A stretch of 64,000 nucleotides of DNA, from assembly GCF_005047355.1 (NCBI RefSeq), contig NZ_SUMC01000006.1:1-64000 (forward strand), given 5' to 3'. This document shows, in pieces, positions 26,875-35,997 of this stretch (within the stretch, counting starts at the first letter, position 1; every line of letters starts with the position of its first letter). The stretch comes from Actinacidiphila oryziradicis (GTDB taxonomy: Bacteria; Actinomycetota; Actinomycetes; Streptomycetales; Streptomycetaceae). Both the position numbers and the translations under genes were made by a program. The notes beneath the pieces were generated by a model, which saw only the letters and a program-made list of their open reading frames with translations, did no database searches and was not told the DNA's origin.

Positions 26875-27396
26875 ATGCGCACCCGCGTTACCGTCACCGC
26901 GCTTTTCGCTGCGGCCCTGCTCACTGCGTGCGGCTCCATCGGCAACAACGCCGGCACAGTAGTTTCGAATGCCAGCGCAACGGCGCAGGATGCCGGAGCC
27001 GCGCTGACAGCCGAACAGATCGCCAGCCAACTGGCGATACACATCCTGCGGCTCGACGTCACGATCACGTACGATAAGGACAGCGACCCGGAGGGCCTGC
27101 TCGGTCAGCCCCACGGCTACACCAGCAAGGTCGCCTTCTCCGACGGTCGTATCCCCAAGTCCGACACAGCGATCTTCTCGAAGGGGGACGTCGAGGTCGG
27201 CGGCCTCATCGAAGTCTTCGCCGACGCCGCCGATCTGAGGGCCCGTCTCCAGCAGCTCAAGGATGACGGCACCAAGGGCGGGACCGCGCTGTTCGAGTAC
27301 GACTATGTCAAGGGCGCAATTCTCGTCCGCGTCTCCCACTACCTCACCCCGGCGCAGGCCGCCGAGTACCAGACCGCCGTCAAGCAGCTCAGCTGA
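26875..27396 (+). CDS. Small secreted lipoprotein, unknown function
   Basis: A 173-residue protein. The start ATG 26875 follows GGGGG. The signal MRTRVTVTALFAAALL with lipobox LTAC gives a lipidated Cys near residue 20. The mature part is polar with ITYDKDSDPEGLLGQPHGYT and KGAILVRVSHYLTPAQAAEY, a pattern seen in short actinobacterial lipoproteins of unknown role. It is monocistronic, and the next features are tRNA genes. Confidence 0.75.
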   Translation: MRTRVTVTALFAAALLTACGSIGNNAGTVVSNASATAQDAGAALTAEQIASQLAIHILRLDVTITYDKDSDPEGLLGQPHGYTSKVAFSDGRIPKSDTAIFSKGDVEVGGLIEVFADAADLRARLQQLKDDGTKGGTALFEYDYVKGAILVRVSHYLTPAQAAEYQTAVKQLS

Positions 27397-27445
27397 CCCT
27401 GTCGATCGCCGTCGCGGGGGCGGCGATGCGGGTCATGGGCAAATG

Positions 27446-27479
27446 CAGCAGGCCCGGCGCTGCTGCGCCGGGCCTGCTG
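27446..27479 (-). terminator. Terminator of the minus-strand tRNA-fMet gene
   Basis: A 15-bp perfect stem CAGCAGGCCCGGCGC with a TGCT loop sits six bases beyond the tRNA 3' end. The same stem recurs, with a different loop, after the plus-strand copy. Confidence 0.85.
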
Positions 27480-27484
27480 GGAAG

Positions 27485-27558
27485 TAGCGGGGACAGGATT
27501 TGAACCTGCGACCTCTGGGTTATGAGCCCAGCGAGCTACCGAGCTGCTCCACCCCGCG
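27485..27558 (-). tRNA. Initiator tRNA-fMet (CAT anticodon)
   Basis: A 74-nt cloverleaf. The acceptor begins CGCGGGG against CCCCGCT, with the first pair mismatched, as in initiator tRNAs. The anticodon stem has three G-C pairs (GGGCTCATAACCC), and T-loop GGTTCAAATCC. CCA is not encoded. Identical to the copy at 27891-27964 in the opposite orientation. Confidence 0.95.
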
Positions 27559-27890
27559 TCGGTGAACACCACCTTACGGAGTGCGGGCGGCAACACCAAA
27601 TCAGCTTCTCGGGCAAACCGTCACCGTCACCCCAGGGCGTCGAAAAATCCCGAAATCATGGCCTGTCCCGGGGATGCTGAAGGCCACCGTTACGGACCGT
27701 CGCCGAGGAACTCCGCTGCGGGACCGACCCATCGGGATCGACGGCCCCCGTACCGACTGTCGGCGCGTGACACATCCCCCGGACGGTGATCGCACACGCA
27801 CGACCTCCCGGGTCTGCGGACTCGTTCCGGGGTCCGTGATGCCGGCGATTTGGTTCTGCCGACTCCGCCCCGTAAGGTTGGGTTCAACGA

Positions 27891-27964
27891 CGCGGGGTGG
27901 AGCAGCTCGGTAGCTCGCTGGGCTCATAACCCAGAGGTCGCAGGTTCAAATCCTGTCCCCGCTA
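27891..27964 (+). tRNA. Initiator tRNA-fMet (CAT anticodon), second copy
   Basis: Base-for-base identical to the reverse complement of 27485-27558, with the same initiator hallmarks. Upstream sequence is also conserved (CCGTAAGGT then GTTCA before the gene), so promoter, tRNA and terminator were duplicated as a unit and now diverge. The 332 bp between them contains no supported gene. Confidence 0.95.
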
Positions 27965-27970
27965 CTCGCC

Positions 27971-28004
27971 CAGCAGGCCCGGCGCATCAGCGCCGGGCCT
28001 GCTG
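27971..28004 (+). terminator. Terminator of the plus-strand tRNA-fMet gene
   Basis: The same 15-bp stem CAGCAGGCCCGGCGC as the other copy, with an ATCA loop, begins six bases after the tRNA. Confidence 0.85.
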
Positions 28005-28037
28005 CGTTGTGCGAGCCGGGCAAGCGTACGGTGCTCC

Positions 28038-28304
28038 TCAGCGCCGGCCGCCGTGGAGCGGCCGGTACGGCGGAATGTCGCGCCCCGGCTGCCAGTGCGG
28101 CCCCTGGTGGATGTGGTGCACGATTATCGCCAGATCCACGGCCGCCACCGTCGCCAACACCCCGCAGGCGATCGCCCAGCCGCTGCGCCCCACCTCCGCG
28201 AAGGCCACGGTGCCGCCGACCGCCCAGACCAGCCCCCACAGGGTCAGGGCGAAGCGCAGCCGCAAGGGGCTGCGAGCCTGTATCGGTTCGTTTCCGGTGC
28301 GCAT
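28038..28304 (-). CDS. DUF6343-like small membrane protein
   Basis: An 88-residue protein starting at ATG 28304 (MRTGNEPIQARSPLRLR). It has two TM segments (LTLWGLVWAVGGTVAFA and ACGVLATVAAVDLAIIVHH) and a Pro/His-rich C-terminus. The N-terminal ARSPLRLRFALTLWG block is characteristic of DUF6343 in Streptomyces. Function unknown. It is divergent from the SNF2 helicase. Confidence 0.7.
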   Translation of the reverse strand: MRTGNEPIQARSPLRLRFALTLWGLVWAVGGTVAFAEVGRSGWAIACGVLATVAAVDLAIIVHHIHQGPHWQPGRDIPPYRPLHGGRR

Positions 28305-28403
28305 AGTGACATATCTCCTCTTTTGGATCCGTACCCGTTTCCCGGTCTGCGAAGCAGAAAGGCCGCTTGGGGCCTGAGGACGGCGCGATAAGATCGCGTG
28401 GGC

Positions 28404-31292
28404 ATGATGCGGGCGACAGAACGGCACAAAGGCATGGCGCTGGATGACCGGTCGTCCCCGCCGGACATGGCGACGGGGCGGCAGCTGCGGCGATGCGCCG
28501 CAATATTCTTGCCGGGCGATCCGCCGCGCACCGGGCGTGTCGCGTTCTGGGATCCGGAGGGCGGCCCACTGCCCGCCGGGGCGGGGGAACTGGACGAGCT
28601 GACCGTGGTGGTGCCGGACGGCGCGTCGGTCCGGCAGCGGACGGTCCCGGCGGTATGGCTCCCGGTGGGCGCGGCGCTGCCCGTGCTGTCAAGGGCGGGG
28701 CAGGGCGGCGCGCACCCGGCCGCGGTGTTCTGGGGCGCGGCAGTGCAGGTGGCGCTCCAGCTCGTGGCCCGGGGGAGGCTGCTGCCGGGGGTGTCTGCCG
28801 GCGGCTTCGACGCGTGGCGGGTCGGCCCGCTGGATCCCGCCGACACCGTACGCGTCAAAGAGCTGGCGGCCGCGATGCCGCCGCACGCGCACGCGGCACC
28901 GCTGCCCGGCCTTACGACCGGGACCGAGCTTCCGGACCCGGAGCCGTTGCTGCGGGCCTTCCTGGACGCAGTGGCGGACGGCCTGCCGCGCAGCGCCGCC
29001 GCCCGCGCGGCGGTGCGGAGCCCGGCGTTCGCGGCGCGGGAGCCGCAGCAGGTGCCCGAGCAGCGCGGCTGGGCCGCCGATGTGGCGGCGGGACTGGACG
29101 CGGGGGTGCGGGTGTCCTTGCGGCTCGAGCTGCCCGCCGGGATCGAGGACGACGACCCGTTCCGGGCGGTCGTGCAGCTCCACAGCCTCGCCGACCCGAC
29201 AGCGATTGTGGACGCCGCCGACCTGTGGGCCGGGGAGGACAGGGCGGGGGCGTTCGGACCGCGCACCAGGATCGACGTACTGCTCGGCCTCCGGCGCGGC
29301 GCCCGCGTATGGCCGCCGCTGGCCCGGCTGCTGGAGTCGGCCGTGCCGGACGGACTGACACTGCTCGACGACGAGGTGCAGGACCTGCTCGGCGCCGGCC
29401 GGACCCTGGCGCGGCTCGCGGCAGCCGGAATCGCGCTGCACTGGCCGAAGGAGCTGGCGCGCGAGCTGACGGCCGCCGCTGTGATCACCCCCACGGAGCG
29501 CCCCGTCTCCGACGCCCCGTCCTTCTTCTCCTCGGCCGAAGTGCTCCGCTTCGACTGGCAGCTGGCCCTCGGTGACCGTGCGCTGACCAAGGAGGAGATG
29601 GACCGCCTGGCCACGGCCCACCGCCCCGTCGTCCGGCTCCGCGACCAGTGGGTGGTGGTCGACCCGGAACTGGTGCGTAAGGCCCGCCGCCGGGAGATGG
29701 CGCCCCTTACACCCATCGATGCCCTCGGCGTGGCCCTCACCGGCACCGCCGAGGTCGACGGCGAGACGGTCGAGGTCGCCGCGACCGGCTGGCTGGCGGA
29801 GCTGCGTGAGCGGATCGCCGATCCGGACGGGGGACACGCCCGGGCGGAGCAGCCGGCCGCGCTGAGGGCGACGCTCCGCGACTACCAGCTGCGTGGTCTG
29901 CGCTGGCTCGACCGGATGACCTCGCTCGGCCTCGGCGGCTGCCTCGCGGACGACATGGGCCTCGGCAAGACCATCACCCTGATCTCGCTCCATCTGCACC
30001 GCCAGCGGCAGCCGGCGACCGCCGCGCCGACCCTCGTCGTCTGCCCGGCGTCCCTCCTCGGCAACTGGGAGCGCGAGATCGAGCGCTTCGCGCCCGGCAC
30101 CCCCGTACGCCGTTTCCACGGCCAGGGCCGTTCCCTCGACGCCCTGGAGCGGGACGCCTTCGTCCTCACCACGTACGGCACCATGCGCCTGGACGCGGCA
30201 ACGCTCACCGCGGCCGAACCGGGCTGGGGCCTGCTCGTCGCGGACGAGGCGCAGCACGTCAAGAACCCGTACGCGCAGACCGCCCGCGCCCTGCGCACCA
30301 TCCCCTCCGCCGCCAGAGTCGCCCTCACCGGCACCCCGGTGGAGAACAACCTCTCCGAGCTGTGGGCCATCCTGGACTGGACGACCCCCGGGCTCCTCGG
30401 CACCCTCAAGGTCTTCCGCACCCGCTATGCCAAGGCCGTCGAGGCAGCCGAGGCCGACGAGAGGGAAGCGGCGGCCGAACGCCTCGCCCGCCTCGTACGC
30501 CCCTTCCTCCTCCGCCGCCGCAAATCCGACCCCGGTATCGCCCCCGAGCTGCCGCCCAAGACCGAGACCGACCAGCCCGTTCCCCTCACCAGGGAACAAG
30601 CCGGGCTCTACGAGGCGGTGGTGCGCGAGACCATGGCGCAGATCGAGCAGGCGGAGGGCATCGCCCGGCGCGGCCTGGTGATGAAGCTGCTGACCGCGTT
30701 GAAGCAGATCTGCAACCATCCCGCCCAGTACATCAAGGAGGCCGGTACGGCCCGCCTCACCGGCCGCTCCGGCAAGCTGGAGCTGCTGGACGAGCTGGTC
30801 GACACGGTCGTCGCCGAGGACGGCGCGATGCTGGTCTTCACCCAGTACGTCGAGATGGCGAAACTGATCGACCGCCACCTCACCGCCCGCGGCATCGGCA
30901 CCCAGCTTCTGCACGGCGGCACCCCGGTCCGGCGCCGCGAGGAGATGGTCCGCCGCTTCCAGGACGGCGAGGCCCCCGTCTTCCTGCTGTCGCTCAAGGC
31001 GGCCGGTACGGGCCTGAACCTCACCCGCGCCGGACATGTCGTGCACTACGACCGCTGGTGGAACCCGGCGGTGGAGGACCAGGCCACCGACCGTGCCTAC
31101 CGGATCGGCCAGACCCAGCCGGTGCAGGTCCACCGCCTGATCGCCGAGGGCACGGTCGAGGACCGTATCGCCACCATGCTGAAGTCCAAGAAGGACCTGG
31201 CGGACGCGGTACTCGGCTCCGGCGAGGCGGCACTCACCGAGCTGACCGACGCCGAACTGGCGGACCTCGTCTCTCTGCGGCGTCCGCGATGA
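28404..31292 (+). CDS. SNF2-family DEAD/DEAH helicase
   Basis: About 962 residues; the start is uncertain (GTG 28398, ATG 28404 or 28407, or the ATG at 28434). An N-terminal ~450-residue bacterial SNF2-associated region is followed by RecA1 with DDMGLGKTIT (motif I), DEAQHVKN (motif II), LTGTPVENNLSELW (motif III). RecA2 has LVFTQYVEMAKLI, SLKAAGTGLNL and DRAYRIGQTQPVQVHRL. It is a dsDNA translocase possibly acting in repair or chromosome remodelling. It overlaps the downstream SWIM protein by ATGA, a conserved pairing implying a complex. Confidence 0.92.
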   Translation: MMRATERHKGMALDDRSSPPDMATGRQLRRCAAIFLPGDPPRTGRVAFWDPEGGPLPAGAGELDELTVVVPDGASVRQRTVPAVWLPVGAALPVLSRAGQGGAHPAAVFWGAAVQVALQLVARGRLLPGVSAGGFDAWRVGPLDPADTVRVKELAAAMPPHAHAAPLPGLTTGTELPDPEPLLRAFLDAVADGLPRSAAARAAVRSPAFAAREPQQVPEQRGWAADVAAGLDAGVRVSLRLELPAGIEDDDPFRAVVQLHSLADPTAIVDAADLWAGEDRAGAFGPRTRIDVLLGLRRGARVWPPLARLLESAVPDGLTLLDDEVQDLLGAGRTLARLAAAGIALHWPKELARELTAAAVITPTERPVSDAPSFFSSAEVLRFDWQLALGDRALTKEEMDRLATAHRPVVRLRDQWVVVDPELVRKARRREMAPLTPIDALGVALTGTAEVDGETVEVAATGWLAELRERIADPDGGHARAEQPAALRATLRDYQLRGLRWLDRMTSLGLGGCLADDMGLGKTITLISLHLHRQRQPATAAPTLVVCPASLLGNWEREIERFAPGTPVRRFHGQGRSLDALERDAFVLTTYGTMRLDAATLTAAEPGWGLLVADEAQHVKNPYAQTARALRTIPSAARVALTGTPVENNLSELWAILDWTTPGLLGTLKVFRTRYAKAVEAAEADEREAAAERLARLVRPFLLRRRKSDPGIAPELPPKTETDQPVPLTREQAGLYEAVVRETMAQIEQAEGIARRGLVMKLLTALKQICNHPAQYIKEAGTARLTGRSGKLELLDELVDTVVAEDGAMLVFTQYVEMAKLIDRHLTARGIGTQLLHGGTPVRRREEMVRRFQDGEAPVFLLSLKAAGTGLNLTRAGHVVHYDRWWNPAVEDQATDRAYRIGQTQPVQVHRLIAEGTVEDRIATMLKSKKDLADAVLGSGEAALTELTDAELADLVSLRRPR

Positions 31293-32509
31293 GCCTCACC
31301 TTCCCGCCCTTCGAGCCGCGCCCCGGCAGCCGGGGGCCGTTCGCCGAGTCGTGGTGGGGGCGGGCCTGGGTCCAGGCGCTGGAACAGACCTCCATGGACG
31401 CCGGCCGGCTCGCCCGGGGCCGTACCTACGCGCGCGGCGGGTATGTCGACATGATGACGGTGGTGCCGGGCCGGGTCTCCGCCCCCGTCCACGGCAGCCG
31501 GCCGCGCCCGTACCGCACCACGATGACGGTCCGGCGGTTCACCGACGAGGAATGGGACCGGCTGCTGGACGCTGCCGCCGCCAACGCCGGTCACATCGCG
31601 GCCCTGCTGGACCGCGACCTGCCGACCGGGCTGGCCGAGGATGCCGCCGCCGTCGGCGTCCGGCTGCTGCCGGGAACGGACGACCTGGACCCGTCCTGCA
31701 GCTGCCCGGACTGGGGACACCCCTGCAAGCACGCCGCCGCGCTCTGCTACCAGACGGCCCGCCTGCTGGACCAGGACCCCTTCGTGCTGCTTCTGCTGCG
31801 CGGCCGGGACGAACGCGAACTCCTCGACGACCTCCAGGCCCGCAACGCCCGCCATGCCGCCCGTGAGGCCCCCGCCCCCGCGTCCGGACCCGCGAGAGGC
31901 GTCCCGGCCCACGACGCCTATGCCCGGGAACCACGCCCCCTCCCGGCTCCGCCGCCGCCCGTCGACCGTCCCGGCACCCCGCCCGTGCTGCCTCCGGCCC
32001 GGGGCATCGAGGCCGACGACGTCGAGCTGCTGGCCGCCGACGCCGTGCTGCGGGCGTACGAAGCGCTGACGGCCGGCACGACGGAGCCGGCCCCGGAACT
32101 CGACCTCTGGCAGGACACCGTGCGCCTGGCAGCCGCCCACCCCGCCCCGGACCTCTTCGCCCGCCTCTGCACCGCCTGCGGACGCAGGCCCCGCGACCTG
32201 GCGCGCGCTGTCCGCGCCTGGGGCCATGGCGGCCTGGCGGCGCTCTCCGTGCTCGAAGCCCCCTGGACTGTCCCGCCCGCCGACCTGGCGCGGGCCCGCG
32301 CCGCTCTCGCCACCGCCTGGGAGGGTGAGGAGCCCCCGCCGTTCAAGCAGTGGCGCAACCGGTGGACCTTCCCCGCCCTCGGCCTTCAGCTCCGCTACGG
32401 CCGCGATGCGCGGTGGTACCCGTACGAGCAGGACGGCGGCGAGTGGTCGCCCTGCGGGCCGCCCGAGCGTGACCCTGCCGGGGTGCTGGCGGCGGGGTTT
32501 CTCCCCTGA
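31289..32509 (+). CDS. SWIM zinc-finger protein partnering the SNF2 helicase
   Basis: A 406-residue protein with ATG 31289 overlapping the helicase stop. The N-terminal block has FAESWWGRAWVQALE. The SWIM zinc finger reads CSCPDWGHPCKHAAAL (CxC-xn-CxH) near residues 133-147. A Pro-rich linker and an alpha-helical C-terminal region follow. SWIM domains bind DNA or protein. Coupling to the SNF2 gene suggests it recruits or regulates the translocase. Immediately after its stop an intergenic repeat begins. Confidence 0.88.
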   Translation: MSLTFPPFEPRPGSRGPFAESWWGRAWVQALEQTSMDAGRLARGRTYARGGYVDMMTVVPGRVSAPVHGSRPRPYRTTMTVRRFTDEEWDRLLDAAAANAGHIAALLDRDLPTGLAEDAAAVGVRLLPGTDDLDPSCSCPDWGHPCKHAAALCYQTARLLDQDPFVLLLLRGRDERELLDDLQARNARHAAREAPAPASGPARGVPAHDAYAREPRPLPAPPPPVDRPGTPPVLPPARGIEADDVELLAADAVLRAYEALTAGTTEPAPELDLWQDTVRLAAAHPAPDLFARLCTACGRRPRDLARAVRAWGHGGLAALSVLEAPWTVPPADLARARAALATAWEGEEPPPFKQWRNRWTFPALGLQLRYGRDARWYPYEQDGGEWSPCGPPERDPAGVLAAGFLP

Positions 32510-32592
32510 GTTGTGGGCAGGCGTTCCGCAGGGCCGAGCGGAGCGAGATGGGGGCACCTCCTGGGGGCACCTCCCGGCCGAAGGCTGGGGGC
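32510..32592 (+). repeat. Modular intergenic repeat copy
   Basis: It begins directly after the SWIM-protein TGA with GTTGTGGGCAGGCGTTCCGC, then a doubled GGGGGCACCTCC module and CGGCCGAAGGCTGGGGG. The same modules recur near 35877, 52700-52950 and 62922. Confidence 0.8.
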
Positions 32593-32613
32593 GGCGCGCC
32601 CGCGCCCCGCCGC

Positions 32614-34083
32614 CTACCAGGCCGCGGGCGCGTAGTCCTTCAGGAAGCAGCCGAAGAGGTCCTCGCCCAGCTCGCCGCGCACAATCGGGTCGTACACCCG
32701 CGCCGCCCCGTCAACCAGGTCCAGCGGGGCGTGGAACCCCTCCTCGGCGAGCCGCATCTTGTCGGGGTGCGGGCGCTCGTCGGTGATCCAGCCGGTGTCG
32801 ACGGCGGTCATGAGGATGCCGTCGGTCTCCAGCATCTCCTGGGCGCTGGTGCGGGTCAGCATGTTCAGCGCGGCCTTGGCCATGTTGGTGTGCGGATGGC
32901 CGGGGCCCTTGTAGCCACGGCTGAACTGGCCTTCCATGGCCGATACGTTGACGATGTACTTACGGCGGGCCGCAGCCGCCGCCATCGCCGGGCGCAACCG
33001 GCTGATCAGGATGAACGGCGCTGTCATGTTGCACAGCTGCACTTCGAGCAGCTCGACCGGATCGACCTGGTCGACCTTCTGGATCCAGCTGTTGACCGGG
33101 TCCAGGTCCGGGACCAGCCCGCCCGCGTCGATCGCCGTCCCCGCCTCGATCCGGGCCGGGGTGGCGGAGCCGCTGGTCAGCGCCAGGGCGGTGACGGCCT
33201 CCGGGGTGAGCGCGTCGTGCCGTCCCGACGCGGGGGCCGGGAGCACCGCCGGGACGCCGCTGCCGAAGTGGCCGAGTACGAGGGAGGCGGGCAGTTCCCC
33301 GGCGGGCAGCGGGGCGGACTCGGCGGCGACCAGCTCGCTGTAGGCCTGGGGGCTGCGGCGTACGGTCTGCGCGGCGTTGTTGATCAGGACGTCCAGCGGT
33401 CCCTCTGCGCTCACCGAGTCCGCCAGGGCGATCACCTGCGCCGGATCGCGCAGATCCATCCCGATGATCTTCAGCCGGTGCAGCCATTCCACGCTGTCCG
33501 GCATCGCGGTGAACCGGCGGACCGCGTCATTGGGGAAGCGGGTGGTGATCGTCGTATGCGCCCCGTCCCGCAGCAGCCGAAGCGCGATGTACATGCCGAT
33601 CTTCGCCCGCCCGCCGGTGAGCAGCGCACGCCTCCCGGTGAGATCGGTCCGCGCGTCGCGGCGGCCCCGGTTCTCCTTGGCGCACGGCGGGCACAGCTGG
33701 TGGTAGAACGCGTCCACCTCCACATACCGCGTCTTGCACGTGTAGCACGACCGCGGCCGCTCCAGGATCCCGGCGATCTCCGTCGCCACGGTCGCCGCGA
33801 GCTGGACGCCCATGGTCTCGTCGTCGATCCGGTCCGGTGCCCCGGTCGCGGTGGCCGCGGTCACCGCCCGGTCGTTGGCGGTCTTGGCGGCCCGGCGCTC
33901 CTGGCGGCGGCGGTGCTTGACCTCCCGGTAGATTCCGGCGGTGGCGCGGCGCACCGCGATCGCGTCCGGGTGGTCCAGCGGCAGATCGTCGAGCTCGGCG
34001 ATCACGCTCAGGCAGACCTCCAGCCGCGCCGGGTCGATGCCTGAGGTGATAGCCGTGCTGTTTTCGCTCGCTGTCGCGGTCAC
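32614..34083 (-). CDS. Zinc-ribbon-containing SDR oxidoreductase
   Basis: A 489-residue protein starting at GTG 34083. The N-terminal ~110 residues are helical. Then there is a treble-clef/zinc-ribbon motif, CYTCKTRYVEVDAFYHQLC with a second CPPC (C-x2-C and C-x2-C pairs) near residues 112-132. An SDR domain follows (LTGGRAKIGMYIALRL, DVLINNAAQT, NVSAMEGQFSRGYKG and HTNMAKAALNML). The catalytic Tyr falls in GYKG/HTNMAK-like surroundings, not the canonical YxxxK. A conserved actinobacterial protein of unknown substrate. It ends close to the repeat that follows the SWIM gene. Confidence 0.8.
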   Translation of the reverse strand: MTATASENSTAITSGIDPARLEVCLSVIAELDDLPLDHPDAIAVRRATAGIYREVKHRRRQERRAAKTANDRAVTAATATGAPDRIDDETMGVQLAATVATEIAGILERPRSCYTCKTRYVEVDAFYHQLCPPCAKENRGRRDARTDLTGRRALLTGGRAKIGMYIALRLLRDGAHTTITTRFPNDAVRRFTAMPDSVEWLHRLKIIGMDLRDPAQVIALADSVSAEGPLDVLINNAAQTVRRSPQAYSELVAAESAPLPAGELPASLVLGHFGSGVPAVLPAPASGRHDALTPEAVTALALTSGSATPARIEAGTAIDAGGLVPDLDPVNSWIQKVDQVDPVELLEVQLCNMTAPFILISRLRPAMAAAAARRKYIVNVSAMEGQFSRGYKGPGHPHTNMAKAALNMLTRTSAQEMLETDGILMTAVDTGWITDERPHPDKMRLAEEGFHAPLDLVDGAARVYDPIVRGELGEDLFGCFLKDYAPAAW

Positions 34084-34256
34084 TGTGCTGCCGATTCCTG
34101 GTGGTCTGTGCGCCTATGCTGCCGGGGGTTCCCGGCGGATTTTACGTTTACCGGGGTGCGACGGCCAAACCCGGCGGCGCCGCCCCGGACCGGCCGGATG
34201 ATCGGCAGGCGCAACAGAACACCGCACTGCCGGCCGATCCGGGTGACCATGGACTC

Positions 34257-35795
34257 ATGCTGCTGGCTGATATCGCCCGGACCTCCCGCGAGGTCGCGGC
34301 CACCCCTGCCCGTTCGGAGAAGATCGCCGCGCTCGCTCTGCTCTTCCGTCGGACGGAGCCCCACGAAGCACCCGTGGTGATCACCTACCTGGCGGGGCGC
34401 CTGCCACAGCGCCGTACCGGTGTCGGTTGGAGCACCCTGCGCGAGCACCGTGAGCCGGCGGCCGAGCCCGGGCTCACGGTCCTCGAGGTTCACGAGACCC
34501 TGGACCGTATCGCGGCTGTATCCGGCAAGGGCGCGGCCACCGAGCGGACCCGGCTGGTGGACGGGCTGATGACCGCGGCCACGGAGGAGGAGCAGCGTTT
34601 CCTCTTCGGGCTCATCGCCGGGGAGCTGCGGCAGGGGGCGCTGGACGCGCTCGCCATCGAGGGGCTGGCAGCCGCGACCGGCGCCGCCCCCGAGGATGTG
34701 CGGCGGGCCGTCATGCTGGGCGGTTCGCTCGGGGCCGTCGCGGAGGCGCTGCTCAGCTACGGGCCTGAGGCGCTGACCGGCTTCCGGCTGGAGGTGGGAA
34801 GGCCGGTGCTGCCCATGCTCGCGCAGAGCGCCAAGGATGTGGACGAGGCCCTGGACCAGCTCGGGCCCGGCGCTGTCGCGGTCGAGGAGAAGCTCGACGG
34901 GATCCGGGTGCAGGTGCACCGGGACGGCGACGACGTACGGATCTACACCCGCACCCTCGACGACATCACCGACCGGCTGCCGGAAGTCCTCGCGGCCGCC
35001 CGCGAGCTCTCCGTCGAGAGCGCGGTCCTGGACGGCGAGGTCATCGCCCTCGACACAGAGGGGCGCCCCCGCTCCTTCCAGGAGATCTCCTCCCGGGTCG
35101 GCTCCAGGCTCGACATCGCGGGCGCGCAGCAGACACTGCCGCTCTTCCCGGTCTTCTTCGACCTGCTCGCCGTCGACGGCCGGGACCTGCTCGCCCTCTC
35201 CACGCGCGAGCGTCACGCCGAGCTCGCCCGGGTCACGCCCGAGCCCCGGCGGGTACGCCGACTCGTCGCCGACGACCCCAACGACCCGGAGACCCGCCGG
35301 GCGGTGCGGGAGTTCGCCGCCGACGTGCTGGCCCGGGGCCACGAAGGCGTCGTGGTCAAGAGCCTGGACGCTCCCTACGGCGCCGGCCGGCGCGGCGCCT
35401 CCTGGATCAAGGTCAAGCCGGTTCACACCCTCGACCTTGTCGTACTCGCCGCCGAATGGGGCCACGGCCGCCGCACCGGCAAGCTTTCCAACCTCCACCT
35501 CGGCGCCCGGCGCCCCGACGGTACGTTCGCCATGCTCGGCAAGACCTTCAAGGGCCTCACGGACTCGCTGCTGGCCTGGCAGACCGAGCGGCTGCGGGAG
35601 CTCGCGGTCAGCGATGACGGCTGGCTGGTGCGTGTCCGGCCCGAGCTGGTGGTCGAGGTCGCCTTCGACGGCCTCCAGCGTTCCTCCCGCTACCCGGCGG
35701 GGGTGACCCTGCGGTTCGCGCGGGTGCTCCGCTACCGCGAGGACAAGACGGCGGGGGAGGCCGACACGGTCGAGACGGTGCTGGCGATGCGGTAG
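34257..35795 (+). CDS. lig: ATP-dependent DNA ligase (LigB/LigC-type)
   Basis: A 512-residue ligase starting at ATG 34257 (MLLADIARTSREV), where homology begins. The N-terminal DNA-binding helical domain is residues ~1-190. The nucleotidyltransferase core has adenylated Lys212 in EEKLDGIRVQ, then LDGEVIAL, FFDLLAVDG, HEGVVVKSLDAPY and WIKVKP. A C-terminal OB domain follows. It seals nicks using ATP, and archaeal-type enzymes of this size are accessory ligases in actinobacteria, distinct from NAD-dependent LigA. It is divergent from the SDR gene; no Ku or primase neighbours. Confidence 0.92.
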   Translation: MLLADIARTSREVAATPARSEKIAALALLFRRTEPHEAPVVITYLAGRLPQRRTGVGWSTLREHREPAAEPGLTVLEVHETLDRIAAVSGKGAATERTRLVDGLMTAATEEEQRFLFGLIAGELRQGALDALAIEGLAAATGAAPEDVRRAVMLGGSLGAVAEALLSYGPEALTGFRLEVGRPVLPMLAQSAKDVDEALDQLGPGAVAVEEKLDGIRVQVHRDGDDVRIYTRTLDDITDRLPEVLAAARELSVESAVLDGEVIALDTEGRPRSFQEISSRVGSRLDIAGAQQTLPLFPVFFDLLAVDGRDLLALSTRERHAELARVTPEPRRVRRLVADDPNDPETRRAVREFAADVLARGHEGVVVKSLDAPYGAGRRGASWIKVKPVHTLDLVVLAAEWGHGRRTGKLSNLHLGARRPDGTFAMLGKTFKGLTDSLLAWQTERLRELAVSDDGWLVRVRPELVVEVAFDGLQRSSRYPAGVTLRFARVLRYREDKTAGEADTVETVLAMR

Positions 35796-35816
35796 CCCGG
35801 TGTCGCCTGCGGTGCT

Positions 35817-35960
35817 GTCCCCTCCCCGCCCCTTCCCGAAACTGGGGGCTCCGCCCCCAGACCCCCTGTCCCAGGTTGTGGGCAGGCGTGCCGCAGGGCG
35901 ATGGGGGCACCTCCTGGGGGCACCTCCCGGCCGAAGGCTGGGGGAGGTAGCTGGGGGAGG
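35817..35960 (+). repeat. Modular intergenic repeat with terminator hairpin
   Basis: Between two convergent genes. A CTGGGGG-CTCCG-CCCCCAG hairpin (35842-35860) probably terminates both. It is followed by TTGTGGGCAGGCGT (35878), two GGGGGCACCTCC modules and CGGCCGAAGGCTGGGGG. Confidence 0.8.
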
Positions 35961-35997
35961 GCCAGGGGAAAGAGTCCGCCACAGGCGACCCCGGGGC

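Noticed and set aside
28689-31133. 814-codon minus-strand open frame opposite the SNF2 gene
   Set aside because: Shadow frame; the plus strand carries all helicase motifs in order.
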